From assembly GCA_036660175.1 (NCBI GenBank), contig JAVXBD010000001.1, positions 1-64,000 of the forward strand: 64,000 nucleotides of DNA, given 5' to 3'. This stretch comes from Christensenella sp036660175. GTDB lineage: Bacteria; Bacillota; Clostridia; Christensenellales; Christensenellaceae. This document shows, piece after piece, positions 1 through 8,388 of this stretch; the stretch's first letter is position 1; the number at the start of each line of letters is the position of its first letter. Both the position numbers and the translations under genes were made by a program. The notes beneath the pieces were generated by a model. It did not search any database, had not been told where the DNA came from, and saw nothing but the letters and a program-made list of their open reading frames with translations.

Positions 1-443
1 CTGGGATTTCTTTGCAGTCTGCATCCATCACATCATGCCCATAAATTGAAAATGCTGGAATCCCTTTTTGTGCGTGTGCCGCAAGCACTGCCGCCAGATA
101 TACCGCACCTGGCTTTTCTGTCCCATTAAATCCCCAGATTGCTTTGGGTGTAGTTTTATCCATATCCATGGTTTCGCTACCATAGCACCAGCACGGCGTC
201 ACCGTCAGCGTTGCGCATACACCCTCTCGTGCAAACTTCTCCTGACACGCTGCCGCCTGTGCAAATCCGCCTATTGTCGTATCCGCTATCACGCACTCCA
301 CCGCATTCCCATTCTCATCTTTTATATGTGATGAAATCAACGCTGCTGCGGTTTTTGCCATCCACATCGTCTGTTCTTCCAGACTCTCTCTAATTCCTTT
401 TTCTCTGCCGTCTATCGTTGGTCTGATACCGATTTTTACCATT
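1..443 (-). CDS. fucI: L-fucose isomerase, N-terminal part (cut by window edge)
   Basis: This is the first 147 codons of an L-fucose/D-arabinose isomerase, which interconverts L-fucose and L-fuculose in the cytoplasm. The translation begins MVKIGIRPTIDGREKGIRES and contains the conserved stretches TPCWCYGSETMDMD, KAIWGFNGTEKPGAVYLAA and FSIYGHDV, which I recognise from FucI of enteric bacteria. The usual protein is about 590 residues, so roughly three quarters lies beyond position 1. The ATG at 443 is preceded by AAAGGGAGG at good spacing. It is the last visible gene of the minus-strand sugar operon and follows a RhaM-type mutarotase after 23 bp. FucI proteins also accept D-arabinose and related sugars, so the true substrate is not certain. 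Confidence 0.93.
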
Positions 444-466
444 TCTTTTTTCCTCCCTTTGAATCT

Positions 467-790
467 TTAATTTAAGTGGAATACCTCAGACATATCCGCC
501 CACCATTCATCATCTTTTGCAGAATCAATCGGCTGCTGACAGGGAATACACTCTTTCCACCATTCCTGTGTCAATGGATCTTCAGCCATTTTTTTCATAT
601 CCGCTTCATAATCATCTCCTACATATTCATAATAGGAGAATAAAAATCCATCTCTTAAATAAATCGAATAATTCTTAATATTGCAGTCCGTAATCATATC
701 CAAAATACCCTGCCATGCGTTTGCATGAAGCTTCTTATAATACGCTTCTTTTTCTGGTTTTACTTTGATAACCTGCCCATACCTCTTCAT
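467..790 (-). CDS. L-rhamnose mutarotase family protein (RhaM-like)
   Basis: This 107-residue protein belongs to the RhaM/YiiL family (COG3254), dimeric alpha/beta proteins that interconvert the alpha and beta anomers of 6-deoxy sugars. The family pattern is visible: an N-terminal MKRYGQVIKVKPEKE strand, NYSIYLRDGFLFSYYEY in the middle, the TQEWWKEC segment with paired tryptophans, and a C-terminal MSEVFHLN close to the usual EVFYL ending. Its ATG overlaps the TGA of the upstream URO-D gene (ATGA, 787-790), so it is probably translationally coupled. It sits directly before fucI, where the unrelated fucose mutarotase FucU is often found, so it may serve a fucose-like sugar. Family assignment is firm; substrate is inferred. 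Confidence 0.88.
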   Translation of the reverse strand: MKRYGQVIKVKPEKEAYYKKLHANAWQGILDMITDCNIKNYSIYLRDGFLFSYYEYVGDDYEADMKKMAEDPLTQEWWKECIPCQQPIDSAKDDEWWADMSEVFHLN

Positions 791-1944
791 TTTAACGCCT
801 CCAATTCTTTATTGATTCTATCCATATCAAGCGGGAACCTGCCATAATCACGTACAAGTTCTACCATGTAGGCATAGCTTTGCGGTGCAACATCATTTGA
901 AACAGAATGGTCGCTTTGACAAATCCATCCGCCGCCCTGTGCTGCCTGCAATTTGTATAGTACTTCTTTTTTTATTCTATCATTATCGCCGCTTTCTAAC
1001 TCTCGCACATCTACATTTCCAACAAATGCAAGCCGTCCACCATATGTTTTTTTTAGCTCCACAGCATCTAAATGTGCCTTTACCTCCACAGGATTATATC
1101 CGTCAAGTCCGATTTCAATAAAATCTTCATAAATTGGCCGTGCATCACCACACCCATGATAGATTACCATAAGTCCTGCTTTTTTACAAACATCAATGAC
1201 ACGTTTTACAATCGGTTTAAAAATTCTACGCCAAATTTCTGGTGAAAAAAGCATAGCATTTACATATGCAACATCACCCCAAATATACATACCAGAAAGT
1301 CTTCCATCAGACATTTTTATCTGTGCCTGAGCTAACTCTACAATAAAATCACCAATGCGTTTCATAAATGACTCGAATAATTCTGGCTCTAACAGCATCC
1401 AATAAAGTGCATTTTCTGTACCCATGCACCGCCACACATACTCATATCCCTCGCATACAGATCCAAACACAGGAAAATCTTCGCAATACATATCTACACG
1501 ATTATTCCAGCTTGGAATATTGCGTACAATTGTATCTCCCAAACAATTGATTTGATCATCTCCGCTGCGAAACAATCTACGTTTATCGAATGCACTTTCA
1601 ATCACAAAGTTTTCCATTTCTTCTGGTTTCTTGATGGAAAACTCATCAAAATGCGGCATTACAAGATCTGCACGCCGCATAACATTTGCACCAAAACCTG
1701 TTCGGACTAAAATATCGTCACCGTTATCCTCTAAAATCTCAAAATCTTGTATGATTGGGTCCATATTCGGATTAACAACGACATAATCCAAATCAAATCT
1801 GCGATACATATCGTTATCCTGTCCCCAAAGTGCTTTTGCATTTTTGTTGAAGCCCGTCCAAAAAAAATCGCTAATAGGCACTCTATCGCCTTCTTTGTGT
1901 GCCAATGCCGCATGCAGCCTTTTTATTTTATCCTGTTTGCTCAT
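787..1944 (-). CDS. URO-D superfamily protein (MtaA-like, not HemE)
   Basis: This is a uroporphyrinogen-decarboxylase-fold protein of about 385 residues. The N-terminal HKEGDRVPISDFFW segment is typical of the methyltransferase-like branch (MtaA, MtbA, CmuA), not of HemE. It carries H263-G-C265-G, matching the zinc-binding His-x-Cys of cobamide:coenzyme M methyltransferases, and has His (in CQSDHSVSNDV) where I expect the third ligand Cys. A frame extension begins at GTG 1953, but ATG 1944 is better placed relative to GGAG at 1953-1956. Its stop overlaps the mutarotase start by 4 bp. Substrate is unknown; the operon context of sugar import and fucI suggests work on a modified sugar or sugar-derived compound, which is inference. 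Confidence 0.85.
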   Translation of the reverse strand: MSKQDKIKRLHAALAHKEGDRVPISDFFWTGFNKNAKALWGQDNDMYRRFDLDYVVVNPNMDPIIQDFEILEDNGDDILVRTGFGANVMRRADLVMPHFDEFSIKKPEEMENFVIESAFDKRRLFRSGDDQINCLGDTIVRNIPSWNNRVDMYCEDFPVFGSVCEGYEYVWRCMGTENALYWMLLEPELFESFMKRIGDFIVELAQAQIKMSDGRLSGMYIWGDVAYVNAMLFSPEIWRRIFKPIVKRVIDVCKKAGLMVIYHGCGDARPIYEDFIEIGLDGYNPVEVKAHLDAVELKKTYGGRLAFVGNVDVRELESGDNDRIKKEVLYKLQAAQGGGWICQSDHSVSNDVAPQSYAYMVELVRDYGRFPLDMDRINKELEALK

Positions 1945-2034
1945 ACCATTCACTCCATTCTTTGTTCATTGTATTTTATCTACTAACAGCGTTATTCCCT
2001 GTGCTTTTTTAAACAATCAGTCTGCATTTTTTTC

Positions 2035-3336
2035 TTATTTTGCATAATCCATTGCGACCTGCATCGCAATTTTCTCCCACTCCCACAAATTTTGCGGTTT
2101 GTAATTTACTGTTGAAATATCTTTCATGATAAGTTCTACGTGTCCATCTTTTGCTTTGTCCAAAAAATCTGTCAGATGCTTTTTAGCTACTGCGGCATCA
2201 AAATTATCCCCAGAAAAAATTGCAGGGCTTGGTTTTCTGCTCATTACATAATCTTTTCCAACTTCACTTGTTATCCTGTCAATATCGCACCAAGCCGATA
2301 CAGAAATCTTTCTCAGATTCGGTATTTTTCGCATAATATCCATTTTTTTATCCAGTGGTTCACAGCATCCATAATATGTCAACCCAAATCGTCTTAACCA
2401 TTTCAAGTCGTGCTGTACTGCAAACTCATCGTGCATCTGTGGTGATACACTCGAAAAAATTTGAGCATTTGCACAACCCCACATGTTATGTGCTTTTACG
2501 TGCTGAGCATCAAAATCTTTTCCTGGCAAATCTGAAACATATCCGTATCCACCCGAGCCAATACGTGTATTGTTGTTATCCAATGATAATAAATTCTGCT
2601 GCTCAAACTGATCCATTTCGCTCATCCACGCATTTACCATGCGCTCATATGCATCATGAACCATTTGCGGACGCATCACAAGATCCATCATTGCCTCAGA
2701 TATTCCCCACCACCGAATCAGATAATCCCATGGTGTATACCAAACATGCGTTTGACCGACAATTTTCACATCCATAATCCCATCAAACACATCTTTTAGT
2801 GCTTCATACTGATATTGTGTCGCTTTCTGCATATAAGTAATCTTTGGCAGCGCAATTTTTTCTATATCCTCTGGGTCTTTAATTTGTATTTTAAAATGCC
2901 TTGAATAGATTTCATTGTTTTCATCTGTACGCACTGTGTCCACATCTTCAACAATTCCAAAATCAGTACTATAAAAAATCTTAGGACATTCTATATACGG
3001 ATTTACAATCATATCTCCAGGCATATGTTTACTCTGATAAATTGTTCTTCTTAAGTTTGTTTCTTGTTCTTTTGCCCATTCATTTTTTGTTTGCAAGGTA
3101 AGTTCATCATTCACATTCATTTCATGCCATGGTATTTCATTAATCCATACCATAGGCCTTTTTGATTTCAAGTCGTTTAAAGCACGCCATAGTTCTGCTT
3201 TATCACTGTCGGCATCTTTTGCCGCAAATTCCTTTAGTTCTTCACCTAAACGTCTCAGTACCGCTTTATCTTCTTTTGAAACAGTAATTTTTTTTTCAAC
3301 AGGCACTTGTGTTATATGGCTTGGATCATGCAGCAT
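2035..3336 (-). CDS. Divergent URO-D-like protein
   Basis: This 433-residue protein is longer and more divergent than the other five URO-D-like proteins here. The resemblance lies in the C-terminal barrel half: LTYYGCCEPLDKK (where the others have H-x-C-G) followed by LRKISVSAWCD and SPAIFSG. The metal motif is Tyr-Gly-Cys324-Cys325, so the usual His is missing and a second Cys is added. The N-terminal third has many acidic and Trp residues (PMVWINEIPWHEMNV) that I do not recognise. The start is preceded by GGAGG. It follows the binding-protein gene by about 107 bp, including a hairpin, and precedes another URO-D gene. Function is unknown; the co-operonic position suggests a role in the same sugar pathway. 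Confidence 0.72.
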   Translation of the reverse strand: MLHDPSHITQVPVEKKITVSKEDKAVLRRLGEELKEFAAKDADSDKAELWRALNDLKSKRPMVWINEIPWHEMNVNDELTLQTKNEWAKEQETNLRRTIYQSKHMPGDMIVNPYIECPKIFYSTDFGIVEDVDTVRTDENNEIYSRHFKIQIKDPEDIEKIALPKITYMQKATQYQYEALKDVFDGIMDVKIVGQTHVWYTPWDYLIRWWGISEAMMDLVMRPQMVHDAYERMVNAWMSEMDQFEQQNLLSLDNNNTRIGSGGYGYVSDLPGKDFDAQHVKAHNMWGCANAQIFSSVSPQMHDEFAVQHDLKWLRRFGLTYYGCCEPLDKKMDIMRKIPNLRKISVSAWCDIDRITSEVGKDYVMSRKPSPAIFSGDNFDAAVAKKHLTDFLDKAKDGHVELIMKDISTVNYKPQNLWEWEKIAMQVAMDYAK

Positions 3337-3364
3337 TTCTTTTTCCTCCGTTTTGATTATTTTT

Positions 3365-3399
3365 TTCGGGTGCAGAAAATCAATTTCTCCGCACCCGAA
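3365..3399 (-). promoter_or_regulatory. Intercistronic hairpin after the binding-protein gene
   Basis: A 9-bp perfect inverted repeat (TTCGGGTGC / GCACCCGAA), extended internally by AGAAA/TTTCT, lies between the binding-protein stop and the next gene. On the transcribed strand it is followed by A residues and not a U run, so it looks more like an mRNA-stabilising or processing hairpin than a full terminator. Such hairpins often let a binding protein be made in excess of the downstream products. Confidence 0.65.
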
Positions 3400-3443
3400 A
3401 GTTGTTCTTAAATAGTTAGTTTATGCTATTTTCTTATACTCTT

Positions 3444-4688
3444 TTACCATTGTGCTGGAAGGTATTCATCTACATCAGCAGCTGTGATAACATGTTGTGG
3501 CAAGTAATAGATTGGTTGGTCAACTTTTCCGTTTGTAAACCAATCTGCTGCCAATTTTAGAGGAATTGCACCATCAGCTTCTGCCGATTGATATGTAATT
3601 CCTGTCAAAGAACCATCTTTTACATAATCCATGCCAACTTTAGAGTTCCCTGCACCGACAACAATAATATCTTCTCTGCCTGCTTCTTTCATTGCTTCAA
3701 CAGCACCAATCGCCTGTGCTGAATCATCTGCAACTACAATTGCGTTGAGTTTGTCGCCAAATTTTGTAATCCAGTCAGAAACGACTTGTTTTACTTTATC
3801 CGCTTCAAAACCAGGTGATTGGAAATCAAGTGTTTTTATATCAGGGAAGTTCTTAGCCAATTGTGCCTCTACACGATTGTATCTTGCAAAGTATGGTGAA
3901 CCGCCAGGGTTATGTGTCAGATATGCAACCCCGCCTTTTCCGCCCATTTCTTTTCCAAGCATATCGCCAATCATTGCCATCTGACCAAAGTCATCAGGAC
4001 CAGACCACGTAATCATGTATGCAATACCTTCTGCATCGGGAAGCATGTTTGAACCAATTACAGGAATCCCTGCCTGGTTAATTTTTCTGAACTGTTGAAC
4101 AGCCGCTTTTGGATCTAATGGAACAAGTACAATCATGTCTGGTTTTTCATTGATTGCTTGATCAACCATCTGGTTTTGTACGTTCAAATCCCAGTTTGGA
4201 GATTTAATGTCCACTTTCATACCCAGTGCTTCAGCCGCAATTTTTGCGCCGTTTGAATAAGCTGTTAAGTAAGGATGATCACCATTGATGATAACTGTAA
4301 CTTTTTTGCCCTCAGGTCCATCCATTGGAGATGTTGGTGGGTTTTCTTTGTTTGCTGCATCCCACCCAGCATATTCCATGTCATACCAATGTAATGGATC
4401 TGTTTCTGGAAGTGCTTCTGGATCTTCTGGACGAGGTGGAATCTCTTTTCCTTCCATAGGAAGCAATAACGGTTGTCCGTCTGTACCAACTACAGTTGAA
4501 AGATCTCCTGCTGCGGGTGCTTCTGTTGCTGCTGCTGGCGCTTCTGTAGCTGCTGGTGCTTCTGTTGCTGCTGCTGGCGCTTCTGTAGCTGCTGGAGCCT
4601 CTGTAGCTGCTGGAGCAGGAGCGATAGAGCATGCTGTAAAGGCAAACACCATTACAACTGCCAAAATGATTAGTAGTGTCTTTTTCAT
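3444..4688 (-). CDS. Sugar ABC transporter substrate-binding lipoprotein
   Basis: This 414-residue lipoprotein is the extracellular sugar-binding component of the adjacent RbsC/MglA-type importer. Residues 1-20 form a lipoprotein signal peptide with lipobox FTAC (Cys20). Residues about 21-60 are a low-complexity linker of repeated APAATEAPA units. The mature domain is a periplasmic binding protein like RbsB (Peripla_BP_4), with the typical VTVIINGDHPYLTAYSNGAK opening and NEKPDMIVLVPLDPKAAVQQ. It lies 72 bp after the second permease gene and is followed by a hairpin. It differs from the second binding protein in this window (42025-43164), so the two systems probably carry different sugars. 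The ligand cannot be deduced from sequence. Confidence 0.92.
   Translation of the reverse strand: MKKTLLIILAVVMVFAFTACSIAPAPAATEAPAATEAPAAATEAPAATEAPAAATEAPAAGDLSTVVGTDGQPLLLPMEGKEIPPRPEDPEALPETDPLHWYDMEYAGWDAANKENPPTSPMDGPEGKKVTVIINGDHPYLTAYSNGAKIAAEALGMKVDIKSPNWDLNVQNQMVDQAINEKPDMIVLVPLDPKAAVQQFRKINQAGIPVIGSNMLPDAEGIAYMITWSGPDDFGQMAMIGDMLGKEMGGKGGVAYLTHNPGGSPYFARYNRVEAQLAKNFPDIKTLDFQSPGFEADKVKQVVSDWITKFGDKLNAIVVADDSAQAIGAVEAMKEAGREDIIVVGAGNSKVGMDYVKDGSLTGITYQSAEADGAIPLKLAADWFTNGKVDQPIYYLPQHVITAADVDEYLPAQW
4519..4614 (-). repeat. 39-bp tandem repeat coding for an ATEAPA linker
   Basis: Two 39-bp units (4519-4557 and 4558-4596) differ only at their last base, and an 18-bp partial unit follows to 4614. 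They encode the alanine/threonine/proline-rich linker between the lipid anchor and the sugar-binding domain of the 3444-4688 lipoprotein. The unit length is a multiple of three, so gain or loss of units would change linker length without breaking the frame. Confidence 0.9.
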
Positions 4689-4760
4689 ATTCTTTCCTCC
4701 TTAAGATTTTTCGTTTTTATTTTTGAATAAGGTGATTTTTTCACCTCAAAACAAACAGTG

Positions 4761-5792
4761 TTATTTTTTCAGTTCTTTTACCTGCCTAAGCAGTGGAAGT
4801 CTGATACCTTTTACCTTGTCCTGCATATACTGCGAAATCGACTCGTATAATACAACTGCAGCAAGTACAATACCAGATGCAAAAACCTGTGCCTCATACC
4901 CTGTGCCAAAGCACGACAGCATATTAAACAACGTCATTAAGGTAAGCACCGCAAAATAACTCTTTACAACTGTACCCTTGCCGCCTGACATTGCCACACC
5001 GCCGATGATGACTGAGGCAATAGTAACCATCAATGGGCTGATGCCCTTGTCACCCATATTTGGAACGGCCGTTCCTTGACCCGCCGCAAAAAGTGCGCCT
5101 GCAAAAGCCGCAAGTCCGCCGCAGATTGTAAATGCCAGTATCAGTTGCCTGTCTTTTTTAATACCTGCCAGCCATGCAGTCTCTGCATTACCGCCCACCA
5201 TATAAAACGCACGCCCAAAACGTGTCTTTCCAAGGATAATCGCAAAGATAACAACCGTCGCAATTGTAATAATAGTGATAGGTGCCAGCAACGGAATCTT
5301 ATCTGTCAGCAACCAATCAGAGAATGAATAATCTCCGTTTACACTGATAGAACCACTCTTTGTATAAAGGAATATCAATCCTTGCACAATGGTCATGGTT
5401 CCTAAAGTCGCAATAAATGAGTTTATTTTCCCTTTTGCAACCAAAAATCCGTTGAATAACCCAAATGCAACACCCACCAAAATAGCAATTATAAAACTTA
5501 GAAACCATCCCAGTCCATTGTTTGTAAACATACCCAGTGCAATTACCGCACCAAGATTCATAACTGCCTGAATGGATAAATCAAGCTGCCCGCATATCAT
5601 AACGATACTCAGTCCAATCGCAAGCATCGCATATAAGTTTGCTGTTTTAAGCAGTGAATTTAAGTTAAACGCATTAAAGAAGTTAGGCGCTGCAAACGTT
5701 GCAATTAAGAAAACAACTGCAAATATGATAAATATTCTGTTTTTATCAATATAATAACTTGTATTACGTGCTAATTTTTTCTTAAACATCAT
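4761..5792 (-). CDS. Sugar ABC transporter permease (RbsC-like), second
   Basis: This 343-residue polytopic membrane protein is a permease of the ribose/galactose importer family (BPD_transp_2). Many hydrophobic segments are visible, and the family signature near the C-terminal third reads SPLMVTIASVIIGGVAMSGG, the loop that contacts the ATPase. It starts with ATGATG after GGGGAGAG and overlaps the end of the preceding permease by 11 bp, so the two are probably translated in a coupled way and form a heterodimer. It is followed by the binding-protein gene. Family assignment is secure; transported sugar is not known. Confidence 0.93.
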   Translation of the reverse strand: MMFKKKLARNTSYYIDKNRIFIIFAVVFLIATFAAPNFFNAFNLNSLLKTANLYAMLAIGLSIVMICGQLDLSIQAVMNLGAVIALGMFTNNGLGWFLSFIIAILVGVAFGLFNGFLVAKGKINSFIATLGTMTIVQGLIFLYTKSGSISVNGDYSFSDWLLTDKIPLLAPITIITIATVVIFAIILGKTRFGRAFYMVGGNAETAWLAGIKKDRQLILAFTICGGLAAFAGALFAAGQGTAVPNMGDKGISPLMVTIASVIIGGVAMSGGKGTVVKSYFAVLTLMTLFNMLSCFGTGYEAQVFASGIVLAAVVLYESISQYMQDKVKGIRLPLLRQVKELKK

Positions 5793-6783
5793 CTCTCCCC
5801 AACTTTCTTAATGATTTTGAATTGACAAATATAATAAGTATGAATATTGCACCAATGATAATGTTCTGTACAAAGGTGCCAATTCCGATAAACGTCAGGA
5901 TATTAGACAGCATCTTGACCGTAAATACACCGCCCAGCACACCGATAAAGTTTCCTCTGCCGCCTGCAAGCGTGACACCGCCCAAAACAATTGCTGTTGC
6001 CGCCTGAAAGTCATATCCCACACCGTTATAGTACGCACCAACTTTACCAAATGATGTAATGAAAATTCCTGCAATCCCTGCTGCAATTGCGGTAAAGATA
6101 TATGCCTTAATAATGTTTGACGGAACGTTGATTCCAGAAAACTTTGCAACTTCTGGATTCGAGCCAATTACTTTTAACTGCTGGCCAAATTTTGTTTTGG
6201 TTAAAATATATTGTGCAATCACAATCAAAACAATCATTACAACTACCGCCAGCGGTATTCCCAAAACATTTGTTCTTGAGATGTTTACAAATGCCTCTGC
6301 TGCTTGCGGATTGCTCGCCGCCGCAGTATCTGGATAAATCTGTTTATTTGAATACAACCAACGAATCAGACCGTCCAGCATAAAGTTCATGGACAGCGTC
6401 CATATGACTGGATTTGCTTTTAGTTTTCCAACTACAAATCCATTAATCGCTCCAATAATAATTGCAGTTGTCATACCGAGCGCAAGCGCTGGCACAATTC
6501 CCAATGAAAGAGTATCTACTGCTACAATTCCGGATATTGCAATGATAATCGGCGCACTCATATCCACCATGTTGCCCGAGAACGTTACAAACGCCATACC
6601 AGCACACAATATCCCCAAAAATGCACCTGCTTGAATGATGTTCATGAAATTATCAGCCGTAAAAAACTTCGGATTAACAATTGTGCCGATAATAATTAAG
6701 ATAATCAGTATGAAAAATACGCCTGCTTTTGAGATAATCTCTGAAAACTTATTGCTTTTCAGACTTCTTGTATCTGTTGTCAT
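5782..6783 (-). CDS. Sugar ABC transporter permease (RbsC-like), first
   Basis: This 333-residue membrane permease of the RbsC/XylH/MglC family carries the EAA-like coupling segment DFQAATAIVLGGVTLAGGRG and multiple membrane spans. Its start overlaps the ATPase stop by 4 bp (6780-6783) and its end overlaps the next permease. Two non-identical permeases with one double-domain ATPase imply a heterodimeric channel. No feature indicates the substrate. Confidence 0.93.
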   Translation of the reverse strand: MTTDTRSLKSNKFSEIISKAGVFFILIILIIIGTIVNPKFFTADNFMNIIQAGAFLGILCAGMAFVTFSGNMVDMSAPIIIAISGIVAVDTLSLGIVPALALGMTTAIIIGAINGFVVGKLKANPVIWTLSMNFMLDGLIRWLYSNKQIYPDTAAASNPQAAEAFVNISRTNVLGIPLAVVVMIVLIVIAQYILTKTKFGQQLKVIGSNPEVAKFSGINVPSNIIKAYIFTAIAAGIAGIFITSFGKVGAYYNGVGYDFQAATAIVLGGVTLAGGRGNFIGVLGGVFTVKMLSNILTFIGIGTFVQNIIIGAIFILIIFVNSKSLRKLGRDDV

Positions 6784-8303
6784 ATTTTCATACCTCCTTC
6801 CCCATTTGCCGCCAAAAGCAGCGCATCTTCATTGATTTCCTGCTGAGATAACTCACCAATGAATTTTCCCTCACGCATAATCATCGCTCGATCAGAAAGA
6901 CCAACCAGCTCTGGTAAATCAGAAGAAATCAAAATGATGCTATGTCCTTCATTCGCAATTTTTTCTATTGTTTTATGAATCAACATTTTTGCACCAATAT
7001 CTACACCACGAGTTGGTTCGTCTAAAATCAACAGCCGTGGTTTTAAGGCAAGCCATTTTCCAAGCAAAATCTTTTGCTGATTTCCGCCTGAAAAGTTTGA
7101 TACCATTCTGTCTTCTTCCGCAGGATAAATCTGCAAATCTTCAATAACCTGTTTTAGTGCTGGATTCCCAGCTTTTTTTGAAAAATACAGCCCTTTTGTA
7201 AGTTCTGGAATCATAGAAGACAAAATATTTTCGGACATACTGAGCCTTAGTGCCAAACCTTGCAGTTTTCTATTTTCTGTCAGATATGCCATGCCACGTT
7301 TCATTGCTTGCTGCATATTTTTGTTTTTGATGGTTTGACCTTCAAAAATCATTTCTCCCTCATCAATCGGATCAATCCCAATAATGGAGCAGGCAAGCTC
7401 GCTTCTTCCAGCACCTGCAAGGCCGCAAATACCCAATATCTCGCCTTTGCTTACATGAAAAGATACATTATGAAAAAATCCCCACCTTGAAAGATTTTTT
7501 GCTTCAAAAGCAATTTCGCCAATATTTGCATCTCTTTTCGTATAGAACTTATCAATTTTTTGTCCTACCATCATTTCAACAAGCTTAGAAGAAGTCATGT
7601 TTTCAATCTCATTTGTTGAAACTTTTTTTCCATCACGCATAACAGTTACTCTGTCAGCAATTTCAAAAACTTCCGGCAAATGATGAGATATATAGATAAT
7701 CGCCATACCCTGCTCTTTCAGACCATTTATAATAGTAAATAATCTTTTTACTTCTTCGCTTGACAAGGAAGAAGTCGGCTCGTCCATAACCAATATAGAT
7801 GGATTACTGTACAGCGCCTTACCTATCTCTACAAGTTGTGCCTCGTGCTGAGAAATTTCACTAATTTCAATCGTGGGATCAATGTATTCCAGCCCCACAC
7901 GTTTCAAAATATCTTTTGAAATTTCAATCATCTTCGTTTTGTCGATAAACAATCCTTTTCTTGGTAATTGTCCTACCAACATGTTTTCCGCAACAGATAA
8001 CGGTTTTGCAAGTGATAATTCCTGATAAATCATTCCTATTCCATGCTGTTTTGCAATCAGCGGTGTCGTCAGTCTTGCAGACTGTCCATTTACCACAATA
8101 TCCCCTGTATAATCATCAAAGGAACCTGCCAGCATCTTCATAAGCGTTGATTTACCTGCGCCGTTTTCTCCCATCAGCGCATGAACTTCTCCTGCTTTTA
8201 CCTGAAAATCTACGGCATCTACCGCCAGCGTACCTGGAAAGCTTTTAGAAACGCTTTTCATATCAAGTACAACCTGACCAATTTTACTACTCATTTCAGA
8301 CAA
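6780..8303 (-). CDS. Sugar ABC transporter ATP-binding protein (RbsA/MglA-like)
   Basis: This 507-residue ATPase has two fused ABC domains. The first has Walker A GENGAGKSTLMK near residue 45 and Walker B ILVMDEPTSSL; its signature region (ISQHEAQ) is non-canonical, as is usual in the family. The second has the degenerate P-loop GLAGAGRSEL, signature FSGGNQQK and Walker B LLILDEPTRGVD. It energises import through the two permeases encoded next. The start is taken as TTG 8303 because GAGGG lies about 9 bases upstream; the in-frame ATG at 8294 is the alternative and would be far from that site. It is preceded by an 85-bp AT-rich gap after the URO-D gene. Confidence 0.94.
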   Translation of the reverse strand: MSEMSSKIGQVVLDMKSVSKSFPGTLAVDAVDFQVKAGEVHALMGENGAGKSTLMKMLAGSFDDYTGDIVVNGQSARLTTPLIAKQHGIGMIYQELSLAKPLSVAENMLVGQLPRKGLFIDKTKMIEISKDILKRVGLEYIDPTIEISEISQHEAQLVEIGKALYSNPSILVMDEPTSSLSSEEVKRLFTIINGLKEQGMAIIYISHHLPEVFEIADRVTVMRDGKKVSTNEIENMTSSKLVEMMVGQKIDKFYTKRDANIGEIAFEAKNLSRWGFFHNVSFHVSKGEILGICGLAGAGRSELACSIIGIDPIDEGEMIFEGQTIKNKNMQQAMKRGMAYLTENRKLQGLALRLSMSENILSSMIPELTKGLYFSKKAGNPALKQVIEDLQIYPAEEDRMVSNFSGGNQQKILLGKWLALKPRLLILDEPTRGVDIGAKMLIHKTIEKIANEGHSIILISSDLPELVGLSDRAMIMREGKFIGELSQQEINEDALLLAANGEGGMKI

Positions 8304-8388
8304 AAGTTAGCACCCTCTTTCTATATTCTAATTTTATTAATTGATTATTTTTTTAGAAATCACTATATTAATAATGAATTTTAAGATT

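Noticed and set aside
68..393. Short plus-strand frames at the left edge
   Set aside because: They lie opposite fucI, which matches its family across the whole visible length.
3365..3399. Rho-independent terminator after the operon 1 binding protein
   Set aside because: On the transcribed strand the stem is followed by A residues; the T run is on the wrong side for that direction, so a processing or stability hairpin fits better.
4519..4614. CRISPR-like repeats
   Set aside because: The units are directly adjacent with no spacers and lie inside a coding frame.
4381..4704. Ser/Arg-rich and Ala/Gly-rich open frames over the repeat region
   Set aside because: They are other-frame readings of the 39-bp repeat coding the lipoprotein linker; they have no ribosome binding site and the lipoprotein frame is clearly real.
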